Assembly (NCBI GenBank): GCA_945910005.1
Contig: OX246739.1
Coordinates: forward strand, 73,357,523 to 73,421,522
DNA length: 64,000 nt
From: Isoperla grammatica
Lineage: Eukaryota; Arthropoda; Insecta; Plecoptera; Perlodidae
Direction: 5' to 3'
Shown here: positions 34,214-46,073 of the stretch, one piece after another
How the letters are laid out: the number at the start of each line of letters is the position of its first letter
Position numbering within the stretch: position 1 is the first letter of the stretch
Position numbers and translations under genes: made by a program
The notes under the pieces: model-generated
Databases searched by the model: none
What the model saw: only the letters and a program-made list of their open reading frames with translations
What the model was told of the DNA's origin: nothing

Positions 34214-35006
34214 ATGTGTACTGCAGGCAACAGCCCAACACAGTACAGCAGGCAACTCGGTAACGTGCCGAGCCAGGTACTTCACATTGAGGTCATACGG
34301 ACAGTAGTTACATGTATCTCCGCTGCTAGCGCTTCACACGTATTGCAGACTAACATGTACTGCAGGCAACAGCCCAACACAGTCCTGCAGGCAACTCGGT
34401 AACGTGCCGAGCAAGGTACTTCACATTGAGGTCATACGGACAGTCCTAGTTACAAGTATCTCCGCTGCTAGCGCTTCACACGTATTGCAGACTAACATGT
34501 ACTGCAGACAACAGCCCAACACAGTCCAACAGGCAACTCGGTAACGTGCCGAGCAAGGTACTTCACATTGAGGTCATACGGACAGTCCTAGTTACAAATC
34601 TCCGCTGCGAGCGCTTCACACGTATTGCAGATGAACATGTACTGCAGGCAACAGCCCAACACAGTCCAGCAGGCAACTCGGTAACGTGCCGAGCAGGTAC
34701 TTAACATTGAGGTCATACGGACAGTCCTAGTTACAAGTATCTCCGCTGCGAGCGCTTCACACGTATTGCAGACTAACATGTACTGCAGGCAACAGCCCAA
34801 CACAGTCCAGCAGGCAACTCGGTAACGTGCCGAGCCAGGCACTACACATTGAGGTCATACGGACAGTCCTAGTTACAAGTATCTCCGCTGCGAGCGCTTC
34901 ACACGTATTGCAGACTAACATGTACTGCAGGCAACAGCCCAACACAGTCCGGCAGGCAACTCGGTAACGTGCCGAGCCAGGTACTTCACATTGAGGTCAT
35001 ACGGAT
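34214..35006. repeat. 141-bp tandem array, about 5.6 copies
   Basis: The marker CTGCAG(G/A)CAAC is at 34221, 34360, 34502, 34642, 34783 and 34925, spaced 139-142 bp. Each unit includes a small hairpin CTCGG-TAACGTG-CCGAG, AGGTCATACGGACAGT and GCTTCACACGTATTGCAGA. Units differ by a few substitutions and 1-3 bp indels. Confidence 0.95.
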
Positions 35007-35163
35007 GTTCAAACTCACATATTTCTTGAGAGCAATACTGAAGGTATATCTAGTACGAACATCTGGTATGAGCATGACGTGAAACAGGCAACTTTCCTTA
35101 TTTTTCCATTCTTCTCGAGCCACTGCACATATAGCCTTTAATAATATGGTACATAAGACAGAG

Positions 35164-35236
35164 AAACCGACCCCACTGGGAATCGAACCCAGGTCTCTCA
35201 CTTGCCGAGCGGGCACTCTGGCTACTGAAATACAGA
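35164..35236 (-). repeat. tRNA-like head, family D
   Basis: On the minus strand this has a perfect T-arm CTGGG-TTCGATT-CCCAG with consensus B-box GGTTCGATTCC (35179-35189) and an A-box-like TAGCCAGAGTG (35215-35225). The 5' and 3' ends do not pair as an acceptor stem, so it is a tRNA pseudogene or SINE head, not a functional tRNA. Confidence 0.55.
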
Positions 35237-36169
35237 GATGGCGAATTATAATATGACTCGTTTGTTTTGTGTAGATTTAGACGTTGTGAGTGAGTACACT
35301 AAGTAAGGGTTGTGAAATCTGACATTTTGTCATATTTGAAATCATGAATTGAAAGAAAGTCGAGTGTAAGTTGGTATTTGTGAAGTAAAGATCGCAAGAT
35401 CATGTTGCGTTTAGAGAGCAGAAATATGATATACGTTCCTCAAATTGACATTTCAAAATGGCTGCATGCTCTAACTCAGTTGCTTTGTTATTTAGTTGCA
35501 CAATGTTGCTATTTACCAGCCACATTCCATTTAAGAGGTTTATCTCTCTAAATGGGTTTTCTTTTACGTTTCCTTGTACTATTAGTTGTAACATATTTTG
35601 AGAAAGCATAATAGCAATTTTTTGCGTTTGTTTGATATACAGTCTACCCTTTAAGGATGGAGTTGAATTTAGCTGATTAAAACCACATGAGAGTAGTAGG
35701 TCTACGCTTCTATGCCATGCAATATTGGCGCAGACTGACAGCGCAGGGGGGGAGGGGGAGGGAAGGGGGGAGGAGGCATACATTTAGCTTAGCTGTCATT
35801 CAACTGGTTACATAAAAGAACACACAAAGAGTACAACTGAAGTGCAAATGGAATGGAAAAATATTCAAGACAAGCCAAGAATCCAACAAATGATCCAAGA
35901 TATGCATTTTAATGCATATATGTATAGATATTAAAAATCCTCCAGAAAAAAGGAACAGTGACTTGTTTCTAATCAAAACACAGCATAAAAACAGTATACA
36001 GTTGAACAAATAGACAACGTACATTATATAACAATACGGTAACATGACCTCATTAAAAACATTACAGTCAACAGAACTTCTTTCTCTGACAGATGCATAA
36101 ACACAAAGTAGTATGAGTAAAGGGCATAACCACAAGTATACCAGACAGCAAACTTCCTTCTAATTAGAA
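35237..36169. other. Anonymous DNA
   Basis: No gene recognised. Minus-strand ORFs of 111-127 codons (35400-35783 and 35800-36135) are rich in Cys, Leu and Phe with no recognisable domain. A G-rich run lies at 35745-35772. Confidence 0.35.
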
Positions 36170-36460
36170 CTTTACTTACTTTATTGTAATTAAGGCCAGA
36201 GTAGGGCACAAAGCCTCTTAATCCTGATGAGTGATGATTGATGAATGATAATGAGGTAGGGAGGAGGGTAAGCCTGGTACCGGCACGTAGCCTACTCCTG
36301 TCGAAAAGTACAAAGGGAACCATCGGCTTTACGTCCCATCCGAAAGGACGGTGTAACTTTGACCAGTTATATAGGTTCCTCCACTAACCTGGACTGCCGA
36401 GCAGTTGACGAGAAGAACGAAGCTGTTATACAAGCTTTCGAACCCTCCAATCTGCTCTAG
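36170..36460 (-). mobile_element. 5S rRNA-derived SINE, copy 4 (5S head lost)
   Basis: Body and TTAATTACAATAAA tail as in copies 1-3. The sequence breaks off at CCAATCTGCTCTA, before the 5S-like head. Confidence 0.7.
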
Positions 36461-36576
36461 AACACTGCTCAAGTGCCGAGTGACTTTCTTGAGTCAGACT
36501 TAGAAGTTGTCCTTTGACAGGTGATCGGAGCAATGATAGCGCTGAACTGTAACGCACGCGCCGTCATTGCGGAGTG

Positions 36577-36700
36577 TTATTATCATTATTATTATTATTT
36601 ATTTGCAATATGTTAGAATAACATAAACATACACATTGCTGGTGGCTAGAGTAGAGCGAGGCCCCTTAACACAATGTGCCTTACCACCAGTTATGATCTA
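36577..36700 (-). mobile_element. Probable LINE 3' end with AAT-type tail
   Basis: The minus strand reads into TTGCAAATAAATAATAAT, a simple-repeat tail typical of LINE 3' ends, preceded by sequence with no coding content. Clade unknown. Confidence 0.35.
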
Positions 36701-36785
36701 GTTAATTTAGAAGCGACTATTTACTCAGTGTATACTTTACAACATACTATATAGAACATAATAACAGAATGTATGAAGAATATAG

Positions 36786-37390
36786 CGATGGATTGGACGG
36801 ATGGATTGGATGGATTGATGGATTGGACGGATTGATGGATGGACGGATGGATGGATGGACGGATGGATTGATGGATTGGACGGATTGATGGATTGGACGG
36901 ATTGATGGATGGACGGATGGATTGGATGGATTGATGGATTGATGGATTGATGGATTGGACGGATTGATGGATTGGACGGATTGATGGATGGATGGATGGA
37001 TTGGATGGACGGATGGATTGGATGGATTGATGGATGGATGGATGGATGGATGGATGGATTGGATGGACGGATGGACGGATGGATTGGATGGATTGATGGG
37101 TGGATGGATGGATGGATGGATGGATTGGATGGACGGATGGATTAGATGGATTGATGGATGGATGGACGGATGGATTGGATGGATTGATGGATTGATGGAT
37201 TGATGGATTGATGGATTGATGGATTGGACGGATTGATGGATTGGACGGATTGATGGATGGATGGATGGATGGATTGGATGGACGGATGGATTGGATGGAT
37301 GGATGGATGGATGGATGGATGGATTGGATGGACGGATGGATTGGATGGATGGATGGATGGATTGGGTGGACGGATGGATTGGATAAATTG
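36786..37390. repeat. GGAT/TGGA tetranucleotide-based array
   Basis: About 600 bp of GGAT, TGGA, TTGA and CGGA tetramers arranged in higher-order words such as GGATTGGACGGATTGATGG. The long minus-strand ORFs (up to 266 codons of [13 protein letters not shown] type) in three frames are products of this array, not genes. Confidence 0.95.
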
Positions 37391-37942
37391 GACGAGAATG
37401 AGTGACAAATAAACAGTGAGTCTTCAGACATCGGTTCTTTGTTCTTCCTAAAAAATTCAATATCGTAAAATGATTTAACTTATGAAGACGTGGATATACA
37501 TTATCGAGAAAAATTATGTGGCATGGAAGAAAAAGAAAAAATCTCATATTTCAAGTGGTTAGATGAGGAGAGGGGGAGGGCCAGGGTGGGGGGGGGGGGA
37601 GAAGAGGTCGATTTTGACAACAAACAACACAAACGTTTGAATATTTACACATGTGTGAAAGTCTGCTTTCCGTTAAGTTGATCGAATAATGCGCTCGATT
37701 ACGTAAGTGTAGTGAACTAAGCCACGCTTACAACTGATCTGTCAACACTGTGATCCTATAATTTACTCTGCTCGCTGAGGGATGTTGAAGGATGCGGGCT
37801 GTGTTTGAAAGCAACCGTAGGTATGTTTATTTAGCGGGGAGCAACGATCACTGGGCTCAGCTTGGGGAACTAATGCGTTGAGGAACAAGGAAGTATTCTC
37901 ATCGCCATTAATATGCGGGCTGTTACAGTGACACAAGATCGC
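37391..37942. other. Anonymous DNA
   Basis: No gene recognised; a poly-G run lies at about 37588-37600. Confidence 0.4.
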
Positions 37943-38331
37943 ACAGTTAAGAGCGAAGGGTAGTCCCTTCGTCAAAAACCGCAGAAAATTTTCATTATTA
38001 AATTATATCTCAAGATTGCAACAAGAAATCGAAAATCTAAATCAACAGCGCACTGTGCTTTGGTAAGCCCTACAGACTGAATAAAATATTATAACCATTA
38101 GCGTAGTATTTTGATTGTAATTCGATAATTAGCAATAAAATAAATTATTTACAAAGAAATATACTGATTATGATGTAAGACACAGCTTCGACCATTCAGG
38201 GTATGGGACTTACTAAACATCAGTGCGCTGTTGATTAAGATTTTTGATTTCGAAGCTCATTCTTGTGATATAATTTAAAAATGAAAATTTTGTTCGGTTT
38301 TTGACGAAGAGGTATCCTTCCCTGTTAAGGG
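37943..38331. mobile_element. Foldback element, family H, copy 2
   Basis: Inverted arms of about 140 nt. The left starts CAGTTAAGAGCGAAGGGTAG and the right ends TATCCTTCCCTGTTAAGGG. Arms include AATCAACAGCGCACTGTG and the inverted CAGTGCGCTGTTGATTAAG. Copy 3 follows after about 6 bp in the same orientation. Related to the copy at 10.7 kb. Confidence 0.75.
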
Positions 38332-38337
38332 TTCTAC

Positions 38338-38722
38338 GTAACAGCGAAGGGTAGTCTCTACGCCAAAAACCGCAGAATAATTGCATTATTTAATTATATC
38401 TCAAGATTGCAACAAGAAATCGAAAATCTAAATCAACAGCGCACCATGTTTTGGTAAGCCCTACAGACTGAATAAAATATTTTAACCATAAGCGTAGTTA
38501 TTTCGATTATTAATTAGATAATAAGTAATGAAATTAATGGCATATAAAAAAACATACTGATTACAACGTAAGACACAACTTAGAGCTTTCAGTATGTAGA
38601 GCTTACTGAACCACAGTGCGGTGTTGATTCAGATTTTCGATTTCGATGCCCATTCTTGTGATATAATTTATAAATTAAAATGTTGTGCGGTTTTTGACGT
38701 AGAGGTATCCTTCCCTGTTAAT
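38338..38722. mobile_element. Foldback element, family H, copy 3
   Basis: Tandem neighbour of copy 2, beginning ACAGCGAAGGGTAG and ending TATCCTTCCCTGTTA. Arms and centre align with copy 2 along the whole length with moderate divergence, so the pair arose by local duplication or repeated insertion at one site. Confidence 0.75.
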
Positions 38723-40599
38723 GGTTTACTGATCATGGACATGAAAATATAATAAATACAGTACGGAATATAAGTTGACACAATTTAGAAACTGATACAG
38801 TTGTTCTCTTATATAACTTGTAGAAAGAATGGCTTCAGTTTTTGTTCAATACTCACAGTTAGGCTTAAAAGTTAACTTGAGATTTGTATAGAGAATTACA
38901 AGGATTATATGGATGACCACCAACTTCTTCTTCTTTAACTTCTCCCCCCCCCCCACCCCCGTCCTCCGGCGCCATAACGTCCTTCGAGCCTGAGCTCGGG
39001 CAATGTAAAATATAAATTATTCATAGGAAATATAAATTAGCTGTGGTTTTTGGAATACTGATTTTTTTCTTCATAGCAAGTCTGAAAGTAATTTGATTAC
39101 TAAGTTGCAGTGTGCAAGAAAGTGGTGCAACTTTCGTTTCCTGTTAACTATGTCGAGTACTTGAGGATGCAAGCACGAAATATGAGGGGTAACAACCAGG
39201 AAGGGTCAACGCCGATTCGTCTTGTCAGAGAAAAAAAACGAAATGGAAGACTTTTAGTGAAGAAATGGAAGGGAATGTCTTGTAGGTCATTTGTTTTTAG
39301 GTTTCAGGCAGGCACTGAATATCTGTTGGAAAAAGACATCCCGCTTCCAAAACTTTGAAGACGGTTACCTAAAAAACATATTCAACATTTCAAAAACGTA
39401 GTAAAAGTTAAAGAACTATACTAATACATAGAATCAAACATTCACTTTTTTGTATAACAATTTTTATTTTATATTGTTATTTATTTATAAGAGCATCATT
39501 ACAATACATGTGGTTATACACATGATTGAATTATTATTAAAGGCTTACAGTATAAGTATTGCCACTTGTGCACTGCAAACCCTTAATCTTATATTAGCAT
39601 TACATATAACATTATTGCATTCCATTCCAAACTAAAACTACATTATGCCATATAATTTTAACAATAAAATACAGACCTGCAATTAGGTTATTGTAAGTGA
39701 TTAAAGAACTAAAAAACTTTATCCTAACAGCTGCTGACCCGCTACTCTACGCAATTATTAGGGTGAAACTATCCATAATAATTTCCATATCTAATATTAT
39801 TTATAAATAATTCATTTCAAATACTCTGTATTTGTGGTTGTTCACGATGGCTGATACAGTGGCCCGTCGGTTGTTTATATTATTTTGTGAGCACATTTCA
39901 TTATGTCTGATGTTTCTTAGATTGTTCAAATATGAATATAAATAAAATATAAACACTCAATGAAGAACACATTTTATATTAAAGTAGTTTATTTTTGCCT
40001 CTTCATTGTGTCAAAATGTTTTCTCTAAGATGCAACTTGTACGAAACACACTGACCAACCATTATAAGAACCCACTGACTACTGCATTGTCGAGCCTACA
40101 CATTCATCCGGACATCTCAATATTCACTTATAAACTCCAGCGGACTGACAAGTTAGGTAAATACCTCTCCGGGTGAGAAGTCTTTCATCCTGTCTTGCGT
40201 CATGCTGTGTAAACGCCAATCATTGCACAGCTGTGCGTGGATCTATACAACCCATGAGTTGTGTCCATCGTTGAGAGTGACAATCCCACCTCTACAACCC
40301 ACAATACGTGCCAATAACATGTATACAAACACATACCATGACATCCTCAGAATATTTCATATTCAAATAAGTATTGTATTTTTTTTAAACATGTTTGTCA
40401 GACATAATATCAATGTTTAACAACCTTTACCAGAAAAACTTTAACAACATTTAAAATAGGTGCGAGACCTAGATATATTCATCTTAAATATTCAGTGAAC
40501 GTTGATATCACTTAAAGACAAACTATTGACAAACACTGCTATTCCTTGGTACATGAATTCGGTATATAATTATGTTTCGTTGCATGGTTCATAAAATTT
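38723..40599. other. Anonymous AT-rich DNA
   Basis: No gene recognised. A plus-strand 82-codon frame at 39110-39358 (basic, opening with GTG) has no domain I recognise. A poly-C run lies at 38944-38955. Confidence 0.35.
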
Positions 40600-40880
40600 C
40601 ACCCACGTTTCTATTTCTTCTACTCTACCATACTCTACAGTCTACACTGTCGTCTATTGTCATCCTCATTTAAGTTAACATTGTATTTTTAAGTTAAGTT
40701 TAAGTCTTTAAGTTTAGATTAAAAAGCAGGTTTAGCACTTTGTGTCATGGAGCTTTTAGCTCTCTCTAACCTGCTTAATAATAGCTTAGTAATAGTTCCA
40801 TATAGGTGTAGATCTACCTGGGTCCACACTCTAGCGTAAGTCTGTATCTGTATGAATTGTACCTAAGAGATTGTTGAATA

Positions 40881-40912
<32 letters not shown>
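40600..40912 (+). mobile_element. Probable LINE 3' UTR with (ATA)n tail
   Basis: Noncoding sequence ends GTTGAATAAATAATAATAAT with a long pure (ATA)n run to 40912, the common 3' architecture of LINEs. No ORF part is preserved, so the clade is unknown. Confidence 0.4.
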
Positions 40913-40914
<2 letters not shown>

Positions 40915-43900
40915 TGAGTATTTTGTCACCGTGATCACACTTTCATGAATCTCCCCCGGATTGACTATCAGCTTTGTTACATCAATTTAGTCTGGACTCT
41001 ATAGTAGCGTTGTTATAAAACATGAGTAGTTGTGTCAGCAGACACACACATCACAATGTGCTGACACCAACCCGCGGTCTACACCCTCTTCGTTTGTGCG
41101 ATCACTGGATGTGGATGTCTAGCCCTGTAGTTGTGTTCGAGTGATTCACCCTAGACCACAGCCTGCTGGATGGGTCAATCAGCTGATTGAACTATACAGC
41201 AGGCGGTGCCTTTGACGTTTCTCCATAGACATATTAGAAGCTCTATGCGTTTCTCTATGCGTCACAGACTTGACTACTCAAAATAGACTAGACGCATTCT
41301 GGTGGCAAGAAAATAAACCATTACGAGGAGGAGTTTAGCTGTGAATTGTTCATTGTCGTTTTGTTGTTAAATCATCAATGACACGTATAGGTTGCTTAGC
41401 ATTGCTATCTATGTGTTTATTTGGAGTCCTCAATACTAACCTGTCATGAAAATTTCATATTAAAACGTTTACTGTAGATTTAGATTAATGATAACTGTCT
41501 GCGTTCTCACTTTTACTAACATCGGTAAAATAGTACGGTTTTTATTGTTATTATTATTTTTTTTTATTTTTTTTTTTGCCTTTGGATTTGAAGGATGAAA
41601 ATGGCGTCGACCGGAAGTACCTCATCGCCATAGCCCTGGTACATTACAGAAGAACTCCTTCCAAATCCAACCATGGTTTGATGTTTCTGCTAAGGGATCC
41701 TCAAATGCGAATGAGGTGTTCATCTATATTAGAGTATATTTGGGAGAGAACAAACAAAATTGTGTTAAGCACTTAATCACATTAATGGCCGTAGGACCGA
41801 GGGAAAAACTTTGAATATAACTTTCAGTCGCAATTGCCGATGGTGGTAATTTATCCCATTGCCTCTCTGACCAGAGTTATTCAGGCTATCACTGAACGAC
41901 TGCTGTAAATAACGCCTCAGAGCTATTTGTAGAACATTTGTCTCATACGTTCTATAAAAAACTTTGAAATCGCTTACATTTAAACTTGTCTATATTTCCT
42001 ATCGTAAACAAATTTAAAAATATATTCTTTTACAACACCAAAGCCACGATAAAATGTTAGAAATCGACAATTGTATTTTTATTGCCACATAAATAACAAA
42101 GCATATCCTTTGTAACGTGTCAATATTCACAGCAAACTTCTTGAGGGGGGAGGGGGGGGGGGTCCTACTATCACAAACTCAGTTGGCGACGAAGGGAGTC
42201 TATATGAGATTTCAGAATTGTAGTAAAATATTCAAACCTAATACTGGGTTTATGTGCAGTAAAGCGTTTCTGAGCTGTGCTTGAACAGAACTGTCGTCTC
42301 AGATAGAGCAGAACAAACCGAACTAAGATCTTTGGGAAACGCCCAACAAATCGAATATTCAACAATATGGGACATATTTTCACTATGCCACCATTTATCG
42401 TGATTTTCCATCATTGTTCTTCCGACGAAATCGTTCGAGAAGAAAACGAGAAAAGGGAAATAGACGGTGTTCACAAAACTAAAAAACACATAATCCATTA
42501 CCTTAATAAAAGCCGATATTTATATTAAATATTCAGGCACACATAAACTAAAAGCAACTAAATTCACCAGCTTGCACGGTGGCACAGAACATTCATTATG
42601 TAATAATCTACTGTTTTGATAACGACTTGTGTAATTATTGATACTTACTTTCACAGTAATATTATACTGGTACAATAACATTGCTGATTTCTAAAAGGCG
42701 AGCTTGGCAGTAAATTTTGTAACTATACACTAAAAAAACACACAGAGTAAATTGTTACTTTATCGCAACCATTTAACAAAATGTATTTTATTATTTAGCA
42801 TATTACGCAAACCAGGTTTGTATTCGTGACAATTGAAACACAAAATCAACATTGCATAGAATGAATTATTCATATAAGATTAACTAATATAAGTCAAGTA
42901 ATTCTTGGTGTTTGAAAATTTATTTACTCTTCAAACAAACAAACAAACGCATTTTAACAATATCTGGGACCATAACACATATACCTGAACTCGGATGCCC
43001 TCACAGTCTACAGCAACCCACTAGACCCAACACTGGGATCAGAGTTGACCCCCCCCCCCCCCTCCTGCCCCCCCCCCCCCCCGGCATCACAAGTAATCAC
43101 ACAGAAATTCCGACCATCATTTTTAATCATCCGCTAGGCAAATAAACGAGTTCCTATGATATGGTGGCCATTAACTCGTTTTCGCTCGTTCCCTCACTAA
43201 TTAGCCAGAGTGTTCAACTGGAATGGGGTTTGAATGTGATGAATTGGCCCCCCAGTTTCATTGTTACTAAATAGGCCATTAATCATTTCAGATATTTTAC
43301 ACATCTTCATGAACTTGGCTCATGTACTTGATTCTACACAGCTTGGTAATTGCACGGGCGGTGTAATATTAAAATATCACAGAGTTCGTAAGTAGTTTGA
43401 ATAACAAATTTTAAGTGTCATGGAGATTATGTTGAGGATGTAAGTTTCTAACATGACTTATTGTAAGTTAAATGAAACACGAATTTCATGCCCCAAATAT
43501 GGTTAGAGTGTAGTGTTTATATATATATCGATGAAAATCCTATCAAATGGTTGAGCACATTGGGCGACTTAGAATGAATGTTTAGTTATTATTTTCTAAA
43601 GAAAGTATTTATTATTATAACCTTGACAATTTCAAGGTGTTTTTGTTATAGGTTAAACATTCCATAAATGAAACTATATATATAAATGAATCAACATAAA
43701 TCCCCTCTTTTCCGGCCCTGTTGTGTGAAAATGGAGTATGGCTACCATGACTTGAGTAGCCTGCTGAGCTCAGCACACACATCTCCTGTCTTCTAACCAG
43801 CTCTCCCATCTATCCTTGTCCTCCCACCATCTCTCCAACTCAACCCTGCCTCCCATTGTCCCCCTCTCTCAACCACATCGTCTTTTGTGCGTTCACTTCA

Positions 43901-44630
43901 CTTGGCCTCTCTTACGATCTACCCCACTATTATTATGTTACTGAGCACGTTTATAAGTATGTATTGTGTATTGTATATTTCATTATTGTTAGGTTTTAGT
44001 TATTTTTATAATCGTTTCCTTCTTATTGTAGTATATCAAAAGGCTGATTGTTTTTTGTATGGGTTGGTAGTGACTTCTTGTGTTTTGGGATATGCTCTTT
44101 TTGTCCAATCATGAATATATTTACAAGCACAAAGGTAGCTTGGTACTTTGAATACAATCATGCATGGGTAGGGGAATCAGCACTGGTGGTTGTTTTTATA
44201 GACTCATCATCATGTCAAGAATCTAAATTGTTAGGAAGTTTTAGAAGCATTCATCAATAAACTTAAAGAACCATTTTTTTTAGAAATAAATCACCAGCCC
44301 AGCACAATTTCTAAATACCTATAAAAGTGTGTTCGTTCGCAAAGTCAACAGACTGCTGAATAAATCATGCAATCAGGCTTCTTGTAATCGAAAACCCACG
44401 GCAGGAAAATAAGAACATTATGTTGAATATATGACCTAAGAGGTCGTTCAACTACTTGCTCAATCACATAAGACATTATTAATACAAAATGAGAAAAATC
44501 ATCTTGTCAAGGCGTGGTTCTACATACCATCCATACTGATTATAACATTATGTGATGATGAAGTACATTATCATATCACCATTCTTCATTTGCAACATAC
44601 GGATGATAAGGAACACATCTGCACATTTTT
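40913..44630. other. Anonymous DNA with homopolymer runs
   Basis: No gene recognised. A perfect 9-nt inverted repeat GTGTCAGCA/TGCTGACAC lies at 41032-41067. Poly-G is at 42144-42162 and poly-C at 43049-43082. A 66-codon frame at 41576-41776 is not recognised. Confidence 0.35.
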
Positions 44631-44820
44631 CCGCAGGTGTTCGCACTGTCCAATCACTGATTCATATGTTTCGTATTTGAAATATAGATCTTTGATTGGT
44701 TATCGCTCACTCGTCGATGGTGTTCGGAGCCTACAGGGTTGGTTAAGTCACTTTAAATTAAAATACCCCACTGAAAATCAGTCTTGTTACTGAGTGGGTA
44801 AACTCTAAAAATACGAATTT
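44631..44820 (+). mobile_element. tRNA-derived SINE, family B, copy 4 (5'-truncated)
   Basis: Starts at TCCGCAGGTGTTCGCACTG and ends ACTGAGTGGGTAAACTC followed by an A/T-rich tail. No tRNA head. Confidence 0.75.
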
Positions 44821-45178
44821 GTTTATTTTATTTTATTTATTTTTACTAAGTTCATTATAAAAACACCAATTATATTCTCCATATCAGCTGTTGAAATGTG
44901 CATAGATATATATACATCTATTAACTAAGTTCTAAGTTTGCGGTTACAAATGGAGGGTTTGTATGAAAACAAAAACTGCATTATGGGCAACATTTTGCGA
45001 AAATCTACATTTCTCATACGTAATATAGCAAACGCCCGAAGTAAAGAAATTCTTCACAATGATTGAGTTGCAGGCATCATTATCTACTCATCATTCGCTT
45101 CCATCATTCGTTTGAAGGCAGTGGTCGTTTTTGTTATTGTTTTAAACATTATTCTGTTTGTTTATTTTTTCTCCCTTT
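44821..45178. other. Anonymous DNA
   Basis: A/T-rich tail of the SINE, then nothing recognised. Confidence 0.4.
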
Positions 45179-45213
45179 TGATGATGGGAAATGTAATTTC
45201 TCCCGAAACGTTA
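45179..45213 (+). repeat. Penelope-type terminal module
   Basis: TGATGATGGGAAATGTAATT then TCTCCCGAAACGTTAG repeats the architecture found after the Penelope-like ORF stop: a TGA-containing start, a GGGA/TCCC hairpin and CGAAACGT. It is probably the 3' remnant of another Penelope-like insertion; no protein is left. Confidence 0.45.
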
Positions 45214-45712
45214 GTCGTGATATTATTTTAATTTTAATAAACACTAATGGCTTGTTTGATATTAGAATTAGTTAAAACATACCATAGGCCACGAAAGCTT
45301 ACGAATAGAGGTCTATAGGGCTGACTGGTTGCAATCAGTGTGTATATTTCCGTATAATTTACATTTAATTATTGGTTTGATATTCCCAACAATTAACATT
45401 TATCCGATCAATTCAGATCAATGATGAAAACGCAGCATGATTGCCGTAATCAGATCAGTTATTATTTGAGTATCAAGTAGATTTAACCACCTGGACAAAC
45501 TTATTAAGAGCAAATCGTTAATTTAGGCGAAACCAGCACTATGTGTGAACGACATAATCAACAAGTGATGTAGATGTGTATAGTTATATTTAACAGCCGG
45601 AGTCTCATGTAACAACACTTATCAACCTAAACACGAACCTCTCTGCTCTTAAGTGTGAAAAGAAAACATCTGAGCCACTAACGCGGGCGCCAATGAGAGA
45701 ACACATCTGCTA

Positions 45713-45766
45713 CACGTGTGGAGTCTACACGTGCTTATGTGTGGGCACGTGTGAAGCCTACACGTG
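45713..45766. promoter_or_regulatory. Cluster of four E-boxes (CACGTG)
   Basis: CACGTG occurs at 45713-45718, 45728-45733, 45746-45751 and 45761-45766. The pattern includes an approximately 33-bp duplication of TACACGTGCTTATGTGT. CACGTG is bound by bHLH factors in animals. No gene is identifiable nearby. Confidence 0.4.
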
Positions 45767-46073
45767 CTTATGTGTACTGAGAAGTACTGAAAGGAGGTGG
45801 TTCAAGATTTGGGGGAGTGGTTTGGTTTAATCGTAACGTTTTACAAACAACTTAGTGCAAAGATGCGACATTCATCTTCTACGATCTTTGGCCAGCTCAG
45901 CTCACTTTCAACACAGTTGTTAGAAAACAAACAGGTAACTGTGCCATACATATAAAGCTATTCCTATTAAGGTATTTGACATAACGATATGATGACAGAA
46001 TATTACGATTGTGGAAACATGATCACATTTTTATAAAATGTCAAAGAGATGAAAGAATGCAGAACATCAGACA

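Noticed and set aside
35164..35236. Functional tRNA gene
   Set aside because: T-arm and B-box are perfect but the ends do not form an acceptor stem, so it is a tRNA pseudogene or SINE head.
35400..36135. Minus-strand ORFs of 127 and 111 codons
   Set aside because: Hydrophobic and low in complexity with no motif; they look like AT-rich noise.
36721..37547. Minus-strand ORFs of 236 and 266 codons rich in PSIHPS
   Set aside because: They are products of the tetranucleotide array, open in several frames at once.
39110..39358. 82-codon plus-strand ORF with a basic C-terminal half
   Set aside because: Starts with GTG, no family recognised, and single short ORFs of this size are expected by chance.
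41576..41776. 66-codon plus-strand ORF after a T-rich stretch
   Set aside because: The T-rich tract mimics a splice acceptor but no AG is well placed and the peptide is not recognised.
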